Source: Plasmodium malariae
Taxonomy: Eukaryota; Apicomplexa; Aconoidasida; Haemosporida; Plasmodiidae
NCBI RefSeq assembly: GCF_900090045.1
Contig: NC_041788.1
Coordinates: 3,219,501-3,283,500 of the forward strand
Direction of reading: 5' to 3'
Length of the DNA stretch: 64,000 nt
Of the stretch, positions 24,255 to 36,587 are shown one piece after another. Each line of letters opens with the position of its first letter. Within the stretch, counting starts at the first letter, position 1. The notes beneath the pieces were generated by a model. The model had not been told where the DNA came from. It ran no database searches and was given only the letters and a program-made list of their open reading frames with translations. Both the position numbers and the translations under genes were made by a program.

Positions 24255-24622
24255 GTTTCATTTCTTTGCAATTTTTATTCAGTCAAAAAATTAAGAGATA
24301 AAGATAGTAATAATCATAGTGACCTTTATAAATTCAAACGGATCGGAAATTTTTTTCAGAAAAATTGTTTACATATGTTATAGGGAGAATGTGCCTATAT
24401 TTCCCTGCCCTTCTGTTTTATACGAAAAGGGATGAAGGGGAAATTATAATGTGCACACCTGAGTTATGCACACGTGCTTATTAAAAGATTGTAGATTTTC
24501 TTTTTCATAGAAAATTGCCAAAAAGCCTTCAGTGTTTTGAAGATGTAAAAACGAATCACTCTGTTAAATCGCTAATGTGCTAATTTATTAATTTGTCGCT
24601 TCACCGTTTTTCTGCTTTTTCC

Positions 24623-24718
24623 TTTTGCTTCTTCCCCCTTTTGCTTCTTCACCCTTTTGCTTCTTCCCCCTTTTGCTTCTTCACCCTTTTGCTTCTTCAT
24701 CCTTTTGCTTCTTCAATA
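24623..24718. repeat. 16-bp tandem repeat upstream of the receptor-like gene
   Basis: Six consecutive copies of a 16-bp unit of the form TTTTGCTTCTTCACCC, ending about 75 bp before the ATG at 24792. Pyrimidine-only on the plus strand except for the G and A positions. Role unknown. Confidence 0.9.
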
Positions 24719-24791
24719 TTTTTTCACTTCATCCCTTTTTAAAAGTCCGTAAAGCTGATGTGTTCAAAAAAAAAAAAAAAGGGGAAGCAAA

Positions 24792-27034
24792 ATGGGCGTG
24801 AATATTTCACGTGTTATCTGGCTTTTCCTTCTTATGTCCCTTTTTGAGGGCTACAAAATTATCGTAAAAGGAAATTTGACAATATTTCCGTCAAACGAGT
24901 TAATAGACGGAATAATTATCCACTTATCTTATAAATTTATAAAATACAGAGTACATGCACAAGGAATACATTTAAATGTCGACTTTGAAAACACACACAC
25001 TGTTAAGGACTTAATCGAAAAGTACAAAAATATGAGTAACTTGCACTGTAATTTAAGTAAAGAAAATGAAGAGAAAGATATAATTGAAGGCGACATATTA
25101 AGAACAAATAACTGTGTTATTTTTATAAATATAACATACAAAGACAATTTAAAACATATTTATGATTTTATGGAATATTTACATTTAAATACAAGCGCAA
25201 CTGCGTTAATATTTATTTGTGATAATTTTTTGTATGAAAATGAAATATATAACCCACATGAGGATTTAAATTTAACCATTATTCATCCAAGTATATTAAC
25301 ATATTTAATTCCGTATGATTTAATCTCCCATTATGAAAAAACAAATTATGATAAATATACTTTTGAGTTATATTGGGGTGTACAGAAGAAAACTGACCTT
25401 GTTCATATTATTTATCACTTAGATTTTGGAAAATATTTTAATTACACTTTTTTTATTTACATGAAACATTTTTTACTAGAACTAAAAAATTATTTAACAT
25501 ATGAAATTCAATTTAGTATACATAAAAATTTCACAATAGACCCTCGCTTTTGTTTTATTCGAGATTCCTCCTACTGTATTAGCAAACCTGATTATGTGAA
25601 CTCTAACGTTGTAAGGGAGGTGGTAGAACAACAAGTAAGAAGTTTATGTATTTATGAGTTAACTGCAGTTGAAAATGAAATCGCTAAACAACTGGATCAA
25701 GAGAATGATATACTTTCTAAAGCAGAATATTATGAACAGGTCAGAAATTTCCCAAATACAGCTGCTGGTGATGATTATAATTCTGAACATATCATTAAAA
25801 AGAATAATATTTTGTTAAATAAAAAAAGAAAAAACAAAATACAAAAAAAAACATTCAGTGAAAAATACATCCATTATATAAATGCACTATTCGATTTCGG
25901 ATTTGAAAAAAAATTTTGTTCTAACGGATCCAACGATTTAACTAAAAAATGTTCAGACAAAATTTTGTCTCTTTTACATGTACCTGTTAAGGAAGTTGAT
26001 AAATGCTTTTTGAAAAATTTCCATACTTACATGAAGAATATGATAAAAAGTAAGTTCTATGTTTATTCAATAACAATTAATGATAAAACCTATAAAATTA
26101 AATTGAATAAAGATATCAGCATAAAGTTAATTTGCTCTGCTTTTAAAATTATGCCAAAGCGGTGTGTAGATTACCTGATGGAAGAGCCCAATTTGCCTGA
26201 CCCTGCAATGAGGTGTGTCAGAAAAAAAAAAAAAAAAAAAAAAAAAATATATTGTGCATTAAATGCAACTGTAATATAATTGACATGCGACCCATGTAAC
26301 AAAAAATTAAGTTGTCGTCATGTAAGAATATACAGCATATTTCACTTTTTTTTTTATACTCGTATATTGCCCAGATAAAAAACCCCTCTTAACACTGGGC
26401 TTATGTTCAACATTGATAATTTATTGAAGTATAATAATGTCCATTCGACATTTCACTTTACGGCACTAATAATACAAAAAACAAAAAATTAGTCTATATT
26501 TTTTTTTTAACTTTCTTTTCTTACTGTAGAAAGCATAGTCACGAGGAATTACTTTCCTTTTACTTTCTTCTTATCGTAATTCTGGCCCACATTACGGGAA
26601 CGTTCCTGAACTATTTGTAAATATGCGAGTTAATTTATAAGTGCATAAGCACGTACACACATATACATAGATACTCAGTTATACTAACGTATGCAAATTT
26701 CTCTCCGCCCGAAATAAATAAACGAATGCTTGAACGCGTGTGGGCGGTTTATTTATGTGGATTTTTTTTTTTTCTTTTTTTTTTTCTCAATACAACTACG
26801 AGTGTGAAGATGCAAATAAATTTACAATGCTTTGAATTGTTAATGTGTGTGTTTGCATTAATTAAGAAAGGGTCAAGCATAATTATAACATATTGTACCA
26901 CATTATAGAAATGGCACATGTTTTTTTAAGAATATTTCAAATGATATATGTTTGCCTTTTTATTCATTAAAATTATATTTTTTTTTTTTCGTAGAGTACC
27001 TCATTACATCGATGTTTACGAAAAGAAAAAATAG
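24792..27034 (+). CDS. Vacuolar-sorting-receptor-like type I membrane protein
   Basis: Probable cargo receptor of the secretory/endosomal system. The ATG exon 24792-26212 encodes a signal peptide (ISRVIWLFLLMSLFEGYK), a protease-associated-like region (~30-190), and Cys-containing segments that parallel plant VSR/BP80 lumenal domains in order: FELYWGVQKK; SSYCISKPDYVNSNVVREVV with a following RSLCIYE; KKCSDKILSLLHVPVKEVDKC; and the thioredoxin-like end YSITINDKTYKIKLNKDISI with a following LICSAF. Two further exons complete it: 26530-26616 encodes a membrane helix (SFYFLLIVILAHITGTFL), and 26995-27034 encodes a cytosolic tail, PHYIDVYEKKK, with YIDV fitting the YxxPhi adaptor signal. Total about 515 residues. 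The EGF repeats of plant VSRs are absent. Without splicing, exon 1 reads to a stop at 26279 through a poly-Lys frame. An extra small exon near 26804-26845 is possible. Confidence 0.68.
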
Positions 27035-28736
27035 CGTAATTCAAAAATTAACCATTAATATGGTGTTATAATGAACTAATCAGAGGAGCAACTACAAAAA
27101 AAATGAAAAAAAAGAATTATCCAAAACGTATTAAAAGGGTTAATAAAGTAAAGGTATCCTTTTACTATTCTAAAGTAATTTTTGATATTACATTTACTTC
27201 TAAACTTGATTTGATTGAAGTGCATGTGAGAGACAACAGCAAAAAATAAAAAAAAAATAAAATACAGAATTGTTTCCCTTTGCTATCCCAATTGAGGAGG
27301 AACAATAGAAGAACAAAGAAAGTTTTTTTTGTTCTTTTTTTTTTTTTTTTTTTTTTTTTGAGACCATACAAAGTTGAGTAGTACAAAACGAAATACATAT
27401 TTTGGAAAAAAAAAAATTTTATATTTGAATATTTTAAGGTAAATATATATAGAAGGGATCGTTTAATTTTTTTTCTTAAGAACCAAATCCTTTTTTTTTT
27501 TTTTTTTTAACATGCATTCTACAAAGCTGTGTGTATTATTATTTTATTCTTTTTCGTTTTTCAGTGCATTCTATATTTTTAAATTTTGTGCATATATATA
27601 TACGTATATATACCTGTATATGTTCATTTTTTTTTATAACTTTTTAACGTTTTACATTCTTAATAATTTTTAAACACATAAATATAATAATCAAATTTAA
27701 TAATATGAGCCTCTGTTTTATATGGGTTGTCACTTTGTACATTTCGTATTATTTGTTCAGGAGAGTACTAATTCACGCGTTTACAAGTATAAAATTTGTG
27801 AGATTATGTATTAACCTTAACTTGTCACCAACTTTTTTTTCTTATTTTATTTGCTTTATTTTGCTGCTTCATTCGTTTGCTTATGAAAGTGCCACTTGTG
27901 AAGGCACCTGTCAATTTTGTGTAGTCCCGTATATGTAGAAAATAAGTGGTTAGATGGATTGAAAATTTTATGAACTAGTAATAATACATACGTATATGAA
28001 ATATTAAAGGAACATTCTGCCTATTTTTTTGTAAGTACACTCTATGGAGGGGTCTCAGTAAAATGTATTAACGCGGACATACATACACTTATACATATAA
28101 ATACGTATAAGCGTATTATTGTGTTTTTATACCCCCTACTACATTTCTTTGACAAACATTTTAATATTTTCAAAAATACACGCACGCTTTTAATTTTCAT
28201 AAAAGTTCATGAATAAGCAATAAAAAAAAAAAAAAAAAGGATACAACGATGGTACTGTTAAACCCTTTTTGAAAACATTCTTATTTTAATAACTAGTCAT
28301 ATATATTAGTGAGAAATGTACATTCCAGTAATGTTAATTTGTTCTCTTTTTACTGCTAGCAATTTTTTTTTTAGTACATAACTTTGTTTCATTTTAGACA
28401 ATAAGAGATTCAATTTAAACATAGTTAGCCAGCGTCAGCTTTTTTTCTGTGTAAATTTTCAAAAAAGAAATTTGCGGAAAATTTGTTCGTGCTGAACAAT
28501 TTTCGTAGTATTTACGAGGTGTATATTTGATCGATCCATAGATTTTCTTAGTAGTTATTGTGCTCATTTACCTGAGTACATATGTTAGCCTATATTCACG
28601 TATGTGTGTATGAGCTTATGTATGTATATGTATATATATATGCTACATATTCGCGACCTCCCTTATATACATAGATACCATTACGTATTAGCATAGATTA
28701 AGCATCCCTCAAAGTATTAATCAGTACCTCCCCATA
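27035..28736. other. Intergenic
   Basis: About 1.7 kb. An ATG frame at 27705-27938 (77 codons, two hydrophobic stretches) is the only candidate and is not convincing. The rest is poly-T/poly-A tracts (27330-27360, 27490-27510, 28220-28238) and TA microsatellite around 28620-28640. Presumed promoter of ALAS at the right end. Confidence 0.65.
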
Positions 28737-31132
28737 GTGCCCACCATCACTCAGTACTGCTCACCGCCATCCAGTACAGCCTCCCATTCGAATCCTCACC
28801 CACTGGAAAAAATGAGAAAGGAAAAAACTTTAAAGGTTAGTATTGATGAGATAAAGAAATACTGTCCATTTGTTAAACAAATTCATCTGTTTTACAAGAG
28901 TAATGATAATAAGAACAATGTTGTTTTATCAGTAATGTCAAATTTATGTCCCATAGGAAAGGCTATAAATGAAAAACATATAATAATCATAGACAATAAG
29001 TCCAAAATAAACTTATTTAAAATTTTAAGAGGGTCTAATATAGGTCTGAGGCATCTAGTGGAAACGTGTATTAAGAAAAATGATACAATCGATAATGTGG
29101 ATAATAGCATTATAGGAAATTATAAAAAAAGTGGAAGAGGAGAAGAGAAAGGACATTCAGAATTTGCGCATAACAATGAAGGAGGAAAAGACAGTAACAT
29201 ACCTGCATACGAACTAATTATGAAAAATAATTTTAGTAAAACATTAACAAGGTCAGATAAATCATATGAAGCATTTCAGAAAGAGTGTTCGAACGAGTTG
29301 AAGGGACTTATAAATAATCTTTTTTTAGACAAAAGGTATAGAGTATTTAATATAATAAATAAATGCAGGAAATATTATCCCAGTGTGTATATTGAAAATA
29401 ATAGGTTGTTACTCCCCATTTTTTACGAATTTTATCAAAGATATGGTTACATGCCCTGTATAGGAAACGCAGCATATAAAGTGGTAGGGTCACCCGAGTG
29501 CTCCTCGATAAGGGGAAGAGACATTGGCAGTAGTTCCATCAGAAGTAGTTCCATCGGAAGTAGTTCCATCGGAAGTAGTTCCATCAGAAGTAGTTCCATC
29601 GGAAGTAGTTCCATCGGAAGTAGTGGCAGTGGTAGTAGTGGCAGTGGAAGTAGTGGCAGTGGAAGTAGTGGCAGTGGAAGTAGTGGCAGTGGAAGTAGTG
29701 GCAGTGGAAGTAGTTGCAAACCCAGTGATGGGAGCAGGGGCCACCAGGATCTATCGGAAAGGAACGAAAGGTACTTGTGCAATTTTTTAAATGTGCATAA
29801 GGGCAGAGTTACTAATGAGAAAACAGTAGTGTGGTGTTCTAATGATTATTTGTGTTTATCGAATAATGAGAAGATAATAGATGTAGGAATAGAAACTTTG
29901 AAAAAAATTGGTAATAGTAGTGGTGGAACAAGAAATATCTCTGGTAGTCTAGTGAACCATACACACTTGGAATACATTTTGGCAAGATGGTTTAATAAGG
30001 AAAGTGCTTTATTATTTACATCGGGATATGTGGCAAATGTAGGTGCATTAGGAACATTAGGTAAACTACTAAATTTGATATATGTATCAGATGAAATGAA
30101 TCATGCATCTATAATAAATGGAATTAAAGAATCAAAATGTGAGAAATATATATTTAAACATAATGATATGGTGCATCTAGAAAAAATTCTAAAAAATTTA
30201 AGAATGGAAAATGAATATGCAAATAGAAAAATTATGATAGTTTTTGAGTCTATATATAGTATGTCTGGACATATTTCACCTATTCCACAGATAGTTCATT
30301 TAGCAAAAAAGTATAATGCTTTAACTTACGTTGATGAAGTTCATGCTGTAGGTTTATATGGACGAAAAGGCTCAGGCTATTTAGAAGAGTTAAATATGTG
30401 TGATCATATTGATATTATTAATGGTACTTTATCCAAAGCTATAGGTTCATTAGGAGGTTTTATATGTGCCAATAAATTTTACATTGATGTTATTAGATCC
30501 TATTGTTCTCATTTTATTTTTACTACTTCTCTTACTCCTGTTAATATAAATACATCTGCTGAAGCTATACATATAATACAAAACGACAGAAATTTAAGAA
30601 ATAAATTTCGTCAAGTAGTAAAAAAAACTAAAGAAAAATTAATAGAAAGAGGTATACATATTATAGACAATAAATCACATATTGTTGTCTCTTTAATTAA
30701 CTCTGCTGAAAAGTGCAAACAAATTTGTGATGACCTGCTCTCTGAATATAACATATACATACAGCCAATAAATTACCCGACGGTTCCAAAGTAAGGCACG
30801 AATTATTTGCACAAATGTGCGATAAAATATACGTATATCTATGTGGCTGTGTTTATGTCTGTTTTCATTTTGTATGATCCATACCTTGCCAAAGGCTATG
30901 CATAGATATGCATACATACACACATGTACATAATTACATATTTTTGTGCGGGTATTCTAACGCGCTTATTCGCTTTTTCCTTAGGGGGTCAGAGAGAATT
31001 AGAATAACGCCGTCACCATATCATACCGATGAACATATTTCCAAATTATCAGACAGTTTGTATACTTTATTTAAAAGACATGAAGTTAACATGTTTGATA
31101 TGAAAATAAAACTGAATGAAGTGAAACTTTAA
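28737..31132 (+). CDS. ALAS: 5-aminolevulinate synthase (ALAS)
   Basis: First enzyme of haem synthesis: condenses glycine and succinyl-CoA, with pyridoxal phosphate, in the mitochondrion. Two exons: 28737-30790 and 30985-31132, joined in phase within the conserved INYPTVPKGSERIRITPSPY stretch, giving 733 residues. Signatures: GNSSGGTRNISGSLVNHTHLE (cofactor/glycine site), SDEMNHASIINGI, FESIYSMSGHISPI, VDEVHAVGLYG (Asp that contacts the PLP ring), and NGTLSKAIGSLGG, whose Lys forms the Schiff base. The N-terminus is a presequence with a Cys-Pro motif (KKYCPFVKQ) resembling the haem-responsive CP motifs of other ALAS presequences. Translation could start at the first ATG or at the Met in LEKMRKEK (28812). 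Residues ~262-325 are a Ser-Ile-Gly / Ser-Gly repeat insertion absent from the family core. Confidence 0.95.
29523..29712 (+). repeat. GGAAGTAGTTCCATC-type repeat inside ALAS
   Basis: A 15-bp unit (seven or so copies) merges into a 15-bp GGAAGTAGTGGCAGT unit (six or so copies), coding for SSIGS/SSIRS then SSGSG. In frame and without a stop on several frames, so overlapping frames here are shadows. Confidence 0.9.
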
Positions 31133-31430
31133 TTGTACAGAGAAACCTATAAACATAACTAGCTAGCTGGATATTTTTTTTTTTTTTTTTTTTTTTTATC
31201 ATATAGCTATGCATGGGTAATTACACGTTTTTTTCCATTTCCCCCAGAAGATAATAATTTTGAATTTTTCGTACGAACATTTTTCCATGTACAGTCGCAA
31301 AATCGTTCTACAATTTTGTTCGAATTTCGCCTTGCTGAAACGTATATATTTTTTTCCATTTAAAATTGAACATGTACACCCATATCTATCTGCATACATA
31401 CATGTGTGCATATATTTGTGTATGTACATT

Positions 31431-31697
31431 TACGTATACACATACATTTATGTATACACATACACATACATTTATGTATACACATACACATACATTTACG
31501 TATACACATACACATACATTTACGTATACACATACACATACATTTACGTATACACATACACATACATTTACGTATACACATACACATACATTTACGTATA
31601 CACATACACATACATTTACGTATACACATACACATACATTTACGTATACACATACACATACATTTACGTATACACATACACATACATTTACGTATAC
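31431..31697. repeat. 24-bp minisatellite downstream of ALAS
   Basis: About eleven near-identical copies of a 24-bp unit including TTTACGTATACACATACAC. The unit length is a multiple of three and stop-free, so all frames are open (YIYVYTYT on one strand, CIRKCMCM on the other). The first copies carry TTTATG instead of TTTACG. Noncoding. Confidence 0.9.
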
Positions 31698-31849
31698 ATT
31701 TCCACATGTACATCTTTGTAGACGCATTTATATATGCGTCCATTCGAAGGCGCTTATAATAGGGAACCTCATTCAACTCGCGTGCTTCTGACCAAATAGA
31801 TTGTACAGAACCAGTGTTAGATGAAAAAAAAAAAAAAAAATACAATAAA

Positions 31850-32056
31850 ATGAAATGGTTTCATATGGAAAAAGTTTTCATAATTGCAGTGTTTACTGTT
31901 ATTGTTGTTGACTTTTCATTACATTTATTGCTACGTCTTTTATCAATGCAACGTTCCTGCCATCGCTGCATCACCGTTAGGATGACTGTTAATGTTGAAC
32001 AAGATTTGCTCCATTTTAAGAACAGCTATAATGTGTACATAGATCTATGCTGCTAA
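31850..32056 (+). CDS. Possible small membrane protein
   Basis: ATG frame of 68 residues after a poly-A tract. It starts with MKWFHMEKVFIIAVFTVIVV, one predicted membrane helix, followed by a Cys/Arg segment (SMQRSCHRCITVRM) and ending in DLCC. Base composition between 31930 and 32000 is richer in G+C than the surroundings, which is the main reason to list it. No family recognised and no splice partner identified. Could be a chance frame. Confidence 0.2.
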   Translation: MKWFHMEKVFIIAVFTVIVVDFSLHLLLRLLSMQRSCHRCITVRMTVNVEQDLLHFKNSYNVYIDLCC

Positions 32057-32529
32057 TATTACAGTTTGTAAATAATTACATGTTGGCTAGAAATAAAGAG
32101 TAAACATACGACTATTTATTAAAAAGGTACTCTATTGTATAGTACTACACTATACTGTTTTGTTTTAATTTATGTTTTATTTTTTTCTTGGAACGATTTT
32201 TGATAAATCTATGCGATACATTGACATGCATTCGTCAGACAACAAAAGCGTAGGCACACACAATTGACACCTTTCGAAATTACAACATTGTAATTATAAG
32301 TAATGATAAGGTGTGATGATATAATGGAACAGTTGGAAATAACTCCTAACGAAATTTACACATGAAGTATCCTATTTTTATGAACGCATAATTCTGCAAG
32401 AACATACGAAATGATGATTTTTTAAAAGACAATTTACTTTTTTTACACATTCGAAAGTTTCGAATAACTGCACTTTCGAAATTGTAGTTTTAAAATGTAC
32501 CAACGAAAAAGGGAAAAATGGGAAAGATA

Positions 32530-32822
32530 AAAAAAGAACAAATCAAAAGAACAAATCAAAAGAACAAATCAAAAGAACAAATCAAAAGAACAAAACAAAA
32601 GAACAAAACAAAAGAACAAATCAAAAGAACAAATCAAAGAACAAATCAAAAGAACAAATCAAAAGAACAAATCAAAAGAACAAATCAAAAGAACAAACAA
32701 AAGAACAAAACAAAAGAACAAATCAAAAGAACAAATCAAAAGAACAAATCAAAAGAACAAATCAAAAGAACAAAACAAAAGAACAAAACAAAAGAACAAA
32801 ACAAAAGAACAAAACAAAAAAA
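32530..32822. repeat. 13-bp AACAAATCAAAAG minisatellite
   Basis: Around 22 copies of a 13-bp unit alternating between AACAAATCAAAAG and AACAAAACAAAAG, followed by AATACAAA repeats to ~32865. Pure A/C/G-poor DNA in the long gap upstream of actin; the open frame across it is a repeat artefact. Confidence 0.9.
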
Positions 32823-32865
32823 ACAATAATACAAAAATACAAAAATACAAAAATACAAAAATACA

Positions 32866-33769
32866 AAATTTAAATCTGTGCTATTCGAAAGTGGAATACT
32901 TTTCAGTATGCACATATTAAATTTTACAGTCCATTAGAACGACTTTGCAACGGTACAACTGTATATTTGCTTTCTTCTTTTTTTTTTCCTAATATTTACA
33001 TTGTTCCTTTAAAAGTTTTTACATAAAGCTAAAAATGCTGTACCGTACAGTCTCGTGAGGTACTTTTTTCCCTTTAACGTGTTTAAAATATACATGCAAA
33101 CATACAAGTAAAAATAAAATTAAAAGTATATTCAAAAAATACCAATTTCGTTGTTGTGGATGATTTTAAAAAAGAAAAGGAGAATTTTGGGTAATTAAAA
33201 ATAGAAGGAAATTTAAGTGGTATTAAAATTTTGTAATGTACAAAATAATTTTTAAAAGTATTATTCTGAAAAAAACACTTCTTTGATAAAAGCTGTTCAC
33301 ATTTGTATTAGCCATTAACGAAAAAAAAAAAAAAAAAAAAAAAAAATTTATGATTTGTTCAGGCAAATTCCGTTAAAGTATTATTAGGCATGTTGAAATT
33401 TTTTTCTCGTTTTTCGGCTACCACGTTAAGAATTTTTTAGCACACACAATTTATACGTACATAAATATTATATATATATATATATACATACGCAGTAATA
33501 TATGATGCACATATATTACTATATATGATGTGTATAGCATATAAATATATATAGTGTATAAAATATAAAAATGGCAAGAAACTGTTCACTTGCACATATA
33601 CATGTGTATATTCACATTTACACATGTGTTCACATTTGTATTTATATACACCTTTAAATATAAACAGTACACGTAACCGAAAGTGACGTTTTCAAACAGA
33701 CAGCTTTATAACGGGAAAAAAATATTTTCCATGGCAAATTTTAAACAGCCACAAATTCCGCATAACTCC

Positions 33770-33802
<33 letters not shown>

Positions 33803-34907
33803 TGGATAATAAAAAAAAAAAAAAAAAAAAAAATATGTAATGTTACATTAATAAATATGAAAAATTTAAATGCACAACGTACACACTAAAATTTTATTAA
33901 TTTTTTTTTTTTTTTTTTTCTGATTTGGTCATAATTGTTAATATAATATATTGAAAACTTTATAAACGTGTACATGCATTTTTAATTCACATGTGAAATA
34001 GCACAAAATGAAATATACAAATATATATTAATATATTAAGTGTAAATATATATCATATATTTATAACTTTATAAAGGCCAAAATTAAAAAAAAAAAATAC
34101 ATTGCTCACTAGTAAAAAAAGGAAAAACAACAAAAACGTCATTTTACCATTATATAAAGAAAATATTAAATAAATTGTGTACATATAAAATAAACGAAAT
34201 ATGTGAAATAAACAAAATAGATGAAATTAACGAAATAGATGAAATTAACGAAACAGATGAAATTAACGAAATAGATGAAATTAACGAAATAGATGATATT
34301 AGCGAAATAAATGAAATTAAAGAAATAGATGAAATTAACGAAATAGATGAAATTAACGAAAAAGATGAAATAAGCTAAATAGATAAAATAAGCTAAACAG
34401 AAGAAATAAGCTAAATAGATGAAATAAACAAAGTAGATGAAATAAATGAAAAAAAAAAAAAAAAAAAAAAACATGAACACGAATATAAATGTGAACATTC
34501 AAGATAAAAATAAATTAAAAAATAAGAGGCCGTAAATAACCAGTTGCAATCGCAATTACCCATTTGAAAATTTTTCCTCCACAATTTTTATTTTTACGAT
34601 ATTTTATTTTTTGTTTTTTTGCTCTTTTTTCTTATTATATTACGCGTGTAAATTTGAACGTTTTATTTACATATCCATTTATTCATTTAAAATTATTTTT
34701 CTTTTTTTTAACATATATATATATATACACATAAATATACATATATCGTACTACTGAAACAGAAATATTTATTTTTTTTTTTATAATCGAAATTATTCTA
34801 TTGTGTTATTACACGTATATATACACGTCCATGTATATTACATTAAATTCTTATAACACTCAAATAAATATACATGTATATTTCCAATATAAGTAACTGT
34901 TCAATTC

Positions 34908-34941
<34 letters not shown>

Positions 34942-35050
34942 TCCTTCTATTGACTTTAATTTATATAAAATTTAATTTTGCACATAAATTTTAGTTATAT
35001 ATTTATATTATTATTATATATATAAATATATATATGAAGGATTACTAGGC

Positions 35051-35098
<48 letters not shown>

Positions 35099-35379
35099 TA
35101 TCATTATTTGTGCAAGCACACATTTGTAAATATGAAATTAAATATATATTAAGGGTATAAGAGTTTAAACGTATATTTAAGCGTATATATAAGTGTATAT
35201 ATATGAGCACATGTGAGTATATGTAATGTACATATATTTATATGCATTTATTTATATATATATATTTATGCACACAAATTATTAGCATAGTTTTTTTTCT
35301 TTTTTTTTCTACTTCATCTTCGTTCACCTTAAAACTTCTCTTTACATTGAAAAATTTGTACTCGTAAAAATTTGTTAAA
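32866..35379. promoter_or_regulatory. Actin I upstream region
   Basis: Long A/T-only segments, with T runs at ~33902-33920, 34910-34935 and 35052-35082 and A runs at ~33320-33346 and 33771-33832. This 2.5 kb directly precedes the actin I ATG and presumably holds its promoter and 5' UTR; no specific element was identified. The last 100 bp before the ATG are less homopolymeric, with CACCTTAAAACTTCTC at ~35326-35341. Confidence 0.5.
34193..34450. repeat. 18-bp GATGAAATTAACGAAATA repeat array
   Basis: An array of 18-bp units, first GATGAAATTAACGAAATA then a degenerate GAAATAAGCTAAATA form, ending in a poly-A run. Stop-free in one frame (EINEID repeats) but with no start context or flanking coding sequence. 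Confidence 0.85.
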
Positions 35380-36510
35380 ATGGGTGATGAAGAAGTTCAA
35401 GCTTTAGTTGTTGACAACGGATCAGGAAATGTAAAGGCAGGAGTAGCAGGAGATGATGCACCTCGATCAGTTTTTCCAAGTATAGTTGGTAGACCAAAAA
35501 ATCCAGGTATCATGGTTGGTATGGAAGAAAAGGATGCATTTGTTGGTGATGAGGCACAAACAAAAAGAGGTATATTAACCCTAAAATATCCAATTGAACA
35601 TGGTATAGTAACAAACTGGGATGATATGGAAAAAATATGGCATCATACTTTTTATAATGAATTAAGAGCAGCACCAGAAGAGCATCCAGTATTATTAACA
35701 GAAGCTCCGTTGAATCCAAAAGGAAATCGTGAAAGGATGACACAAATTATGTTTGAATCATTTAATGTGCCAGCTATGTATGTAGCTATTCAAGCTGTGT
35801 TATCTTTATACTCATCTGGTCGAACAACTGGTATTGTTTTAGATAGTGGTGATGGTGTATCTCACACTGTACCGATATATGAAGGATATGCATTACCTCA
35901 TGCTATAATGAGATTAGATTTGGCTGGAAGAGATTTAACAGAATATTTGATGAAAATATTGCATGAACGTGGTTATGGTTTTTCTACGTCAGCAGAAAAA
36001 GAAATTGTAAGAGATATTAAAGAGAAATTATGTTATATCGCTTTAAATTTTGATGAAGAGATGAAAACCTCTGAACAGAGTAGTGATATTGAAAAATCAT
36101 ATGAATTACCAGATGGAAATATTATAACAGTAGGTAATGAAAGATTTAGGTGTCCAGAAGCTTTATTCCAACCATCTTTCCTAGGAAAAGAAGCGGCAGG
36201 AATTCACACCACTACCTTTAATTCTATTAAAAAATGTGATGTAGATATACGTAAAGATTTGTATGGAAATATTGTTTTATCCGGAGGAACAACCATGTAT
36301 GAAGGTATTGGGGAAAGGTTAACCAGAGATATTACTACACTTGCTCCATCAACAATGAAAATTAAAGTGGTTGCACCACCGGAAAGAAAATATTCTGTTT
36401 GGATAGGTGGATCTATTTTATCATCACTCTCTACGTTTCAACAAATGTGGATAACAAAAGAGGAGTATGACGAGTCGGGACCAAGTATTGTTCACAGAAA
36501 GTGTTTCTGA
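35380..36510 (+). CDS. ACT1: Actin I
   Basis: Single-exon actin of 376 residues, the length of Plasmodium actin I. It is the filament-forming ATPase that works with myosin A in gliding and invasion and also in other internal processes. Start [16 protein letters not shown] gives the phosphate-binding loop 1; [19 protein letters not shown] is phosphate loop 2; [18 protein letters not shown] is the adenosine-binding site; the C-terminus is [11 protein letters not shown]. Codon use is A/T-ending and there are no low-complexity insertions, as expected for a strongly constrained protein. It is intronless. Of the two Plasmodium actins, the sequence matches the ubiquitously expressed actin I rather than the sexual-stage actin II. 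In P. falciparum the order ALAS, actin I, then (further right) MTIP is, from memory, the same. Confidence 0.99.
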   Translation: MGDEEVQALVVDNGSGNVKAGVAGDDAPRSVFPSIVGRPKNPGIMVGMEEKDAFVGDEAQTKRGILTLKYPIEHGIVTNWDDMEKIWHHTFYNELRAAPEEHPVLLTEAPLNPKGNRERMTQIMFESFNVPAMYVAIQAVLSLYSSGRTTGIVLDSGDGVSHTVPIYEGYALPHAIMRLDLAGRDLTEYLMKILHERGYGFSTSAEKEIVRDIKEKLCYIALNFDEEMKTSEQSSDIEKSYELPDGNIITVGNERFRCPEALFQPSFLGKEAAGIHTTTFNSIKKCDVDIRKDLYGNIVLSGGTTMYEGIGERLTRDITTLAPSTMKIKVVAPPERKYSVWIGGSILSSLSTFQQMWITKEEYDESGPSIVHRKCF

Positions 36511-36554
36511 TCGTTGAACACTTACCTCAAAAATGTAGTCAAAAAAAAAAAAAG

Positions 36555-36587
<33 letters not shown>

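Noticed and set aside
24283..24383. Possible last exon of the ankyrin-repeat gene
   Set aside because: Good acceptor and protein-like sequence (KLRDKDSNNHSDLYKFKRIG), and the phase fits, but the only donor (GTCTCG at 23804) is a poor splice site, so it was not added to the model.
27705..27938. 77-codon frame with two hydrophobic stretches
   Set aside because: No family, no splice partner, T-rich composition typical of chance hydrophobic frames. I also tried it as the membrane exon of the receptor-like gene, but the exon at 26530 fits in phase and position.
30908..31132. Separate small gene after ALAS
   Set aside because: It is the second ALAS exon: the junction restores the conserved PTVPKGSERIRITPSPYH stretch.
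31260..31845. Five overlapping frames of 110-160 codons on both strands
   Set aside because: All arise from the stop-free 24-bp minisatellite; composition is pure repeat and no flanking coding sequence supports them.
32518..32829. 103-codon frame of KEQIKRTNQKN repeats
   Set aside because: 13-bp minisatellite artefact; 13 is not a multiple of three, so the frame reads all three phases of the repeat in turn.
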